Origin: CAYQAJ01 sp964415245
GTDB lineage: Bacteria > Planctomycetota > Planctomycetia > Pirellulales > Pirellulaceae
Direction: 5' to 3'
NCBI GenBank assembly: GCA_964415245.1
Contig: CAYQAJ010000113.1
Coordinates: 1 to 14,899 of the forward strand
DNA: 14,899 bases
Shown here: positions 12,491 through 14,899 of the stretch, in pieces
How the letters are laid out: every line of letters starts with the position of its first letter
Numbering within the stretch: position 1 is the first letter of the stretch
Notes under the pieces: generated by a model
What the model was told of the DNA's origin: nothing
Seen by the model: the letters and a program-made list of their open reading frames with translations, nothing else
The model's database searches: none
Made by a program: the position numbers and the translations under genes

Positions 12491-14323
12491 ATGAAGACAG
12501 CTCCTCTCCCTAAGTTGACGCGCCCCGGCGGATACCACGGGCAATACCTGCGCGTCGACCTGTCGCGCGGCGACGGGGAGTCGGTGCCAATCGAAGAGCA
12601 CGTGCTGCGACGGTTTCTCGGCGGTAGCGGGATCGGCACCTACCTGCTATTGGCGGAAGGGACTGCTTCGGTCGATCCGCTTTCGCCCGAGGCGGCCATC
12701 GCATTCGTGTTCAGCCCACTGGTCGGTAGCCCGCTCACTACTTCGGCCAAGTTCGCCGTCGTCGGCAAAAGCCCGCTCACCGGGCGGATCAACGATTCCC
12801 TGGCCAGCAGTGGCTTCGCCATCGACGGCAAACAGACTGGATGCGACGCGGTCGTGCTGACCGGTCGGGCCGAAGAGCCGTCGATCGTGGTGATCGACGA
12901 CGGCGCCGTGCGACTCGAACCGGCCGGCGACTTGTGGGGAACTTCGTGCGGCGAAGCGCAGCAGCGGTTGCGTCACCGACTCGGCACCGACTTCAGCTTC
13001 GCGGTGATCGGCCCTGGCGGCGAGCGGCAGGTGCGCTACGCCACCATTTCGCACGATGGCCGGCACGCGGGTCGAGGTGGTAGCGGCGCGGTGCTCGGTT
13101 CCAAGAACATCAAGGCCGTCGCGGTGCGCGGCACGCAGCGCGCTTCGTGGGATCAGCCGCAGAGGCTGATCGAACTCTCGCAGCAAATTTCGCAGCGATC
13201 ACTCGGGCCGGCCACCGCCAAATACCGTGAGCTGGGTACTGCCGCGAATCTGCTGCTGTTCAACCGGTTGAAATCTCTCCCCACGCGCAACTTTCAGCAA
13301 GGCGCGTTCGCGGGCGCCGAGCAGCTTGCGCCCGAGGCGCTGGCCGAAGCGCGAGAGAAGACCCGCGCCTACTGTGCCGCGTGTACGATTGGTTGCCAGC
13401 ACATCTACTCGATTGGCGGTAGTGGCGAAACCGCAGGCGAAATGGTGCGCGTGGAGTATGAAAACTTGTTTGCGTTGGGTTCGCTGTGCGGCGTTTCGGA
13501 TTCCGCCGCCGTGCTGGCCGCGATGCGGCGGTGCGACGAGCTGGGCATCGACACGATCAGCACCGGCGGCACCGTGGCGTTTGCGATGGAGTGCGTCGAG
13601 CGCGGTCTCCTGCATGCGCCTTGGCTTCAGTTCGGCGACGGCGCAGCGCTCTTGCGGGCCATCGACGAGATCGGCCGGCGCGAAGGACTCGGCGATCGAC
13701 TGGCCGAGGGGAGCAAGCGCCTGGCGATTTCGCTGGGGAGCGACGCGATCGAATTCGCACCGCAGGTGAAAGGGCTGGAAATCCCCGGCTACGAGCCGCG
13801 CTCCTTGCAAACCATGGCGCTGGGCTTTGCCGTCGGCACGCGCGGCGCCGACCACAACCGCTCGGGTGCGTACGAGGCCGATTTCTCGGAAGAGGCTGAC
13901 CGGCACCACGTCGGACCTGAATCGGCCCGCCTGGCGGTCGAATCCGAGGACCGCGCGGCCTTAATGGACTCGCTCATCCTGTGCAAGTTCTTGCGGGGAG
14001 TGTTTGCCGACTTTTTCGTCGAGTCGGCCGACATGCTGCGGCTGGTGACCGGCTGGGACGTGACGAGCGACGAGCTGCGCCAAACTGCGCGGCGGATTGT
14101 GTCGGCCCGCAAGCTGTTCAACATCCGCGCCGGTTGGCGTCCGGAAGAGGACACACTCCCGGAGCGATTCTTCATGCAGCCGCCCGACGACGACCCGGCT
14201 GCCGTTTTGTCGCGCGAGCGCCTGGCCGAGGCGATTGTCGAGTACAATCATCGCCGCGGCTGGACGCGCGAAGGCTGGATCGGCGACGCGCTGCTGGCCG
14301 AACTCGACCTGAACGATGTTTGA
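12491..14323 (+). CDS. Aldehyde:ferredoxin oxidoreductase family tungstopterin enzyme
   Basis: A 610-residue cytoplasmic oxidoreductase of the AOR family, which converts aldehydes to acids (or the reverse) with ferredoxin. The length is normal. The N-terminal pterin-binding fold has LRRFLGGSGIGTYLL (39-53), FSPLVGSPLTTSAKFAVVGKSPLTG and GCDAVVLTG (117-125). The hallmark AGRGGSGAVLGSKNIKAV is at 193-210. The [4Fe-4S] ligands are Cys295, Cys298 and Cys302 (C-x2-C-x3-C) with the distant Cys498 in SLILCKF, as in archaeal AOR. Other family blocks are VEYENLFALGSLCG, RGADHNRSGAYE (451-462) and SARKLFNIRAGW (538-549). All cofactor residues that I can check are present, so it should be active. The substrate is unknown; formaldehyde is attractive given the next genes. 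No strong ribosome binding site is seen. Confidence 0.95.
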   Translation: MKTAPLPKLTRPGGYHGQYLRVDLSRGDGESVPIEEHVLRRFLGGSGIGTYLLLAEGTASVDPLSPEAAIAFVFSPLVGSPLTTSAKFAVVGKSPLTGRINDSLASSGFAIDGKQTGCDAVVLTGRAEEPSIVVIDDGAVRLEPAGDLWGTSCGEAQQRLRHRLGTDFSFAVIGPGGERQVRYATISHDGRHAGRGGSGAVLGSKNIKAVAVRGTQRASWDQPQRLIELSQQISQRSLGPATAKYRELGTAANLLLFNRLKSLPTRNFQQGAFAGAEQLAPEALAEAREKTRAYCAACTIGCQHIYSIGGSGETAGEMVRVEYENLFALGSLCGVSDSAAVLAAMRRCDELGIDTISTGGTVAFAMECVERGLLHAPWLQFGDGAALLRAIDEIGRREGLGDRLAEGSKRLAISLGSDAIEFAPQVKGLEIPGYEPRSLQTMALGFAVGTRGADHNRSGAYEADFSEEADRHHVGPESARLAVESEDRAALMDSLILCKFLRGVFADFFVESADMLRLVTGWDVTSDELRQTARRIVSARKLFNIRAGWRPEEDTLPERFFMQPPDDDPAAVLSRERLAEAIVEYNHRRGWTREGWIGDALLAELDLNDV

Positions 14324-14350
14324 CGAATCACCACCGACGCCACGCGCACC

Positions 14351-14698
14351 ATGCCCGAATCGTTTATCCTCATTCCCGGCCGCACCAGTCGCCAGGGCTG
14401 CGGCATCAGCGAAGGCAAGTTCGGCGCCGCCTATCAAGAGGAAACCCAGACGCTGCAAGTGTCGCCCGGCGACATGCAGCGGCTCGGCCTTTCCAACGGC
14501 CAGCGCGTGCGGCTCACGAGCGAATACGGCCAGGTCGAAGTGGCGATCACGGCCGCCAAGGCCGACGAGCTTCCCCCCGGTGTGCTGTTTATCGCGTACG
14601 GCGACCTTTCGAGCCGCTTGATGGGAGCCGACACCCACGGCTCCGGCATGCCCACCAGCAAGGGCCTGGACGTGGAACTGGAGCCGATTGCACAATAG
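14351..14698 (+). CDS. fwdD: Formylmethanofuran dehydrogenase subunit D homologue (molybdopterin dinucleotide-binding domain)
   Basis: A 115-residue stand-alone double-psi beta-barrel domain, equivalent to the C-terminal dinucleotide-binding domain of molybdopterin oxidoreductases. Landmarks are FILIPGRTSRQGCGISEGK at the start, VSPGDMQRLGLSNGQRVRLTSEYGQVEV (37-64), LPPGVLFIAYG, and the FwdD-like ending HGSGMPTSKGLDVELEP (96-112). In archaea FwdD completes the pterin site of FwdB in the complex that interconverts CO2 and formylmethanofuran. It lies 27 bases after the AOR stop and 7 bases before the fwdB start, so it is co-transcribed with both. The symbol could also be fmdD in molybdenum enzymes. 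Confidence 0.85.
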   Translation: MPESFILIPGRTSRQGCGISEGKFGAAYQEETQTLQVSPGDMQRLGLSNGQRVRLTSEYGQVEVAITAAKADELPPGVLFIAYGDLSSRLMGADTHGSGMPTSKGLDVELEPIAQ

Positions 14699-14705
14699 AA
14701 AGACT

Positions 14706-14899
14706 ATGATTACTCCCCAGCCCGCTGAATCGCCCGCTGACAACGGTCTCAAGATCGTCCGCGACGCCACCTGCACGTTCTGCGGCTGCGTGTGCGACGA
14801 TATTGATCTCAAGGTCGACGGACACCGCATCGTCGAGGCCAAGCGGGCCTGCGTGTTGGGCACGTCGTGGTTTCTGAATCACGACATCGACGATCGCCC
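14706..14899 (+). CDS. fwdB: Formylmethanofuran dehydrogenase subunit B, N-terminal part (3' end outside window)
   Basis: 64 full codons run from ATG 14706 to the window edge with no stop. Residues 19-33 read RDATCTFCGCVCDDI, the iron-sulfur motif at the start of FwdB/FmdB: Cys23, Cys26 and Cys30 (C-x2-C-x3-C), with a fourth ligand candidate Cys49 in KRACVLG, usually RNACxxG. An extra Cys28 lies inside the motif. FwdB carries the molybdo- or tungstopterin active site, which lies beyond the window. Translation is probably coupled to fwdD, which ends 7 bases upstream. Bacterial homologues are called FhcB. The complete cysteine set argues for a metal-containing version, but the catalytic Cys or Sec cannot be seen here. 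Confidence 0.87.
   Translation, partial: MITPQPAESPADNGLKIVRDATCTFCGCVCDDIDLKVDGHRIVEAKRACVLGTSWFLNHDIDDR

Noticed and set aside
13961..14863. 300-codon minus-strand open frame over the AOR 3' end, fwdD and fwdB
   Set aside because: It is antisense to three genes with clear cofactor motifs; it is open only because of third-position GC bias.

Overview
The window looks like chromosomal DNA of a planctomycete, most likely of the Pirellula/Blastopirellula kind. The evidence is high GC throughout, a doubled feoA in front of feoB, a BlaI/BlaR1-type pair whose peptidase carries a very long low-complexity tail, a secreted DUF1080 protein and a secreted sialate-O-acetylesterase-like enzyme, and the start of an archaeal-type C1 (formylmethanofuran) gene cluster. 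The taxonomic call is inference from gene content; no rRNA or tRNA gene is present.

Layout. (1) Positions 1-2989, minus strand: a ferrous iron uptake operon feoA-feoA-feoB. It has a clear sigma70-type promoter and a Fur-box-like palindrome placed just after the expected transcription start. feoB runs off the left edge. (2) 3061-6604, minus strand: a blaI-like repressor and a 999-residue BlaR1-like M56 membrane peptidase. A TTGACA/TACAAT promoter is interleaved with two matching palindromes, and an intrinsic terminator closes the operon. The promoter position implies that the repressor mRNA is leaderless. (3) 6754-9452, minus strand: a secreted sialate-O-acetylesterase-like hydrolase, a VOC/glyoxalase-fold protein and a PfpI/DJ-1 family protein, separated by repeat-rich spacers. 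(4) 9660-11887, plus strand: a YceH/DUF480 protein with extra N- and C-terminal tails, then a secreted DUF1080 protein. (5) 12051-14899, plus strand: a 72-nt predicted stem-loop, then a MoaD/ThiS-like protein, a tungsten-type aldehyde:ferredoxin oxidoreductase (AOR), a formylmethanofuran dehydrogenase subunit D homologue and the start of subunit B.

How the genes work together. The feo genes import Fe(II), probably under an iron-responsive repressor. The blaI/blaR pair is a self-regulated sensor-protease/repressor switch, but it has no recognisable beta-lactam-binding domain. The last four genes read as one operon for pterin-metal C1 or aldehyde chemistry: a small ubiquitin-fold sulfur-carrier-like protein, an AOR, and the molybdopterin-binding parts of formylmethanofuran dehydrogenase. 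The cysteine set in subunit B and the presence of subunit D suggest a metal-containing dehydrogenase rather than the cofactor-less hydrolase of methylotrophic proteobacteria. This is the most interesting functional hint in the window.

No insertion sequence, CRISPR array, phage gene, tRNA or rRNA was seen. Several non-coding spacers carry short structured repeats: a hairpin module and a 27-bp module each occur twice, both downstream of secreted-enzyme genes.
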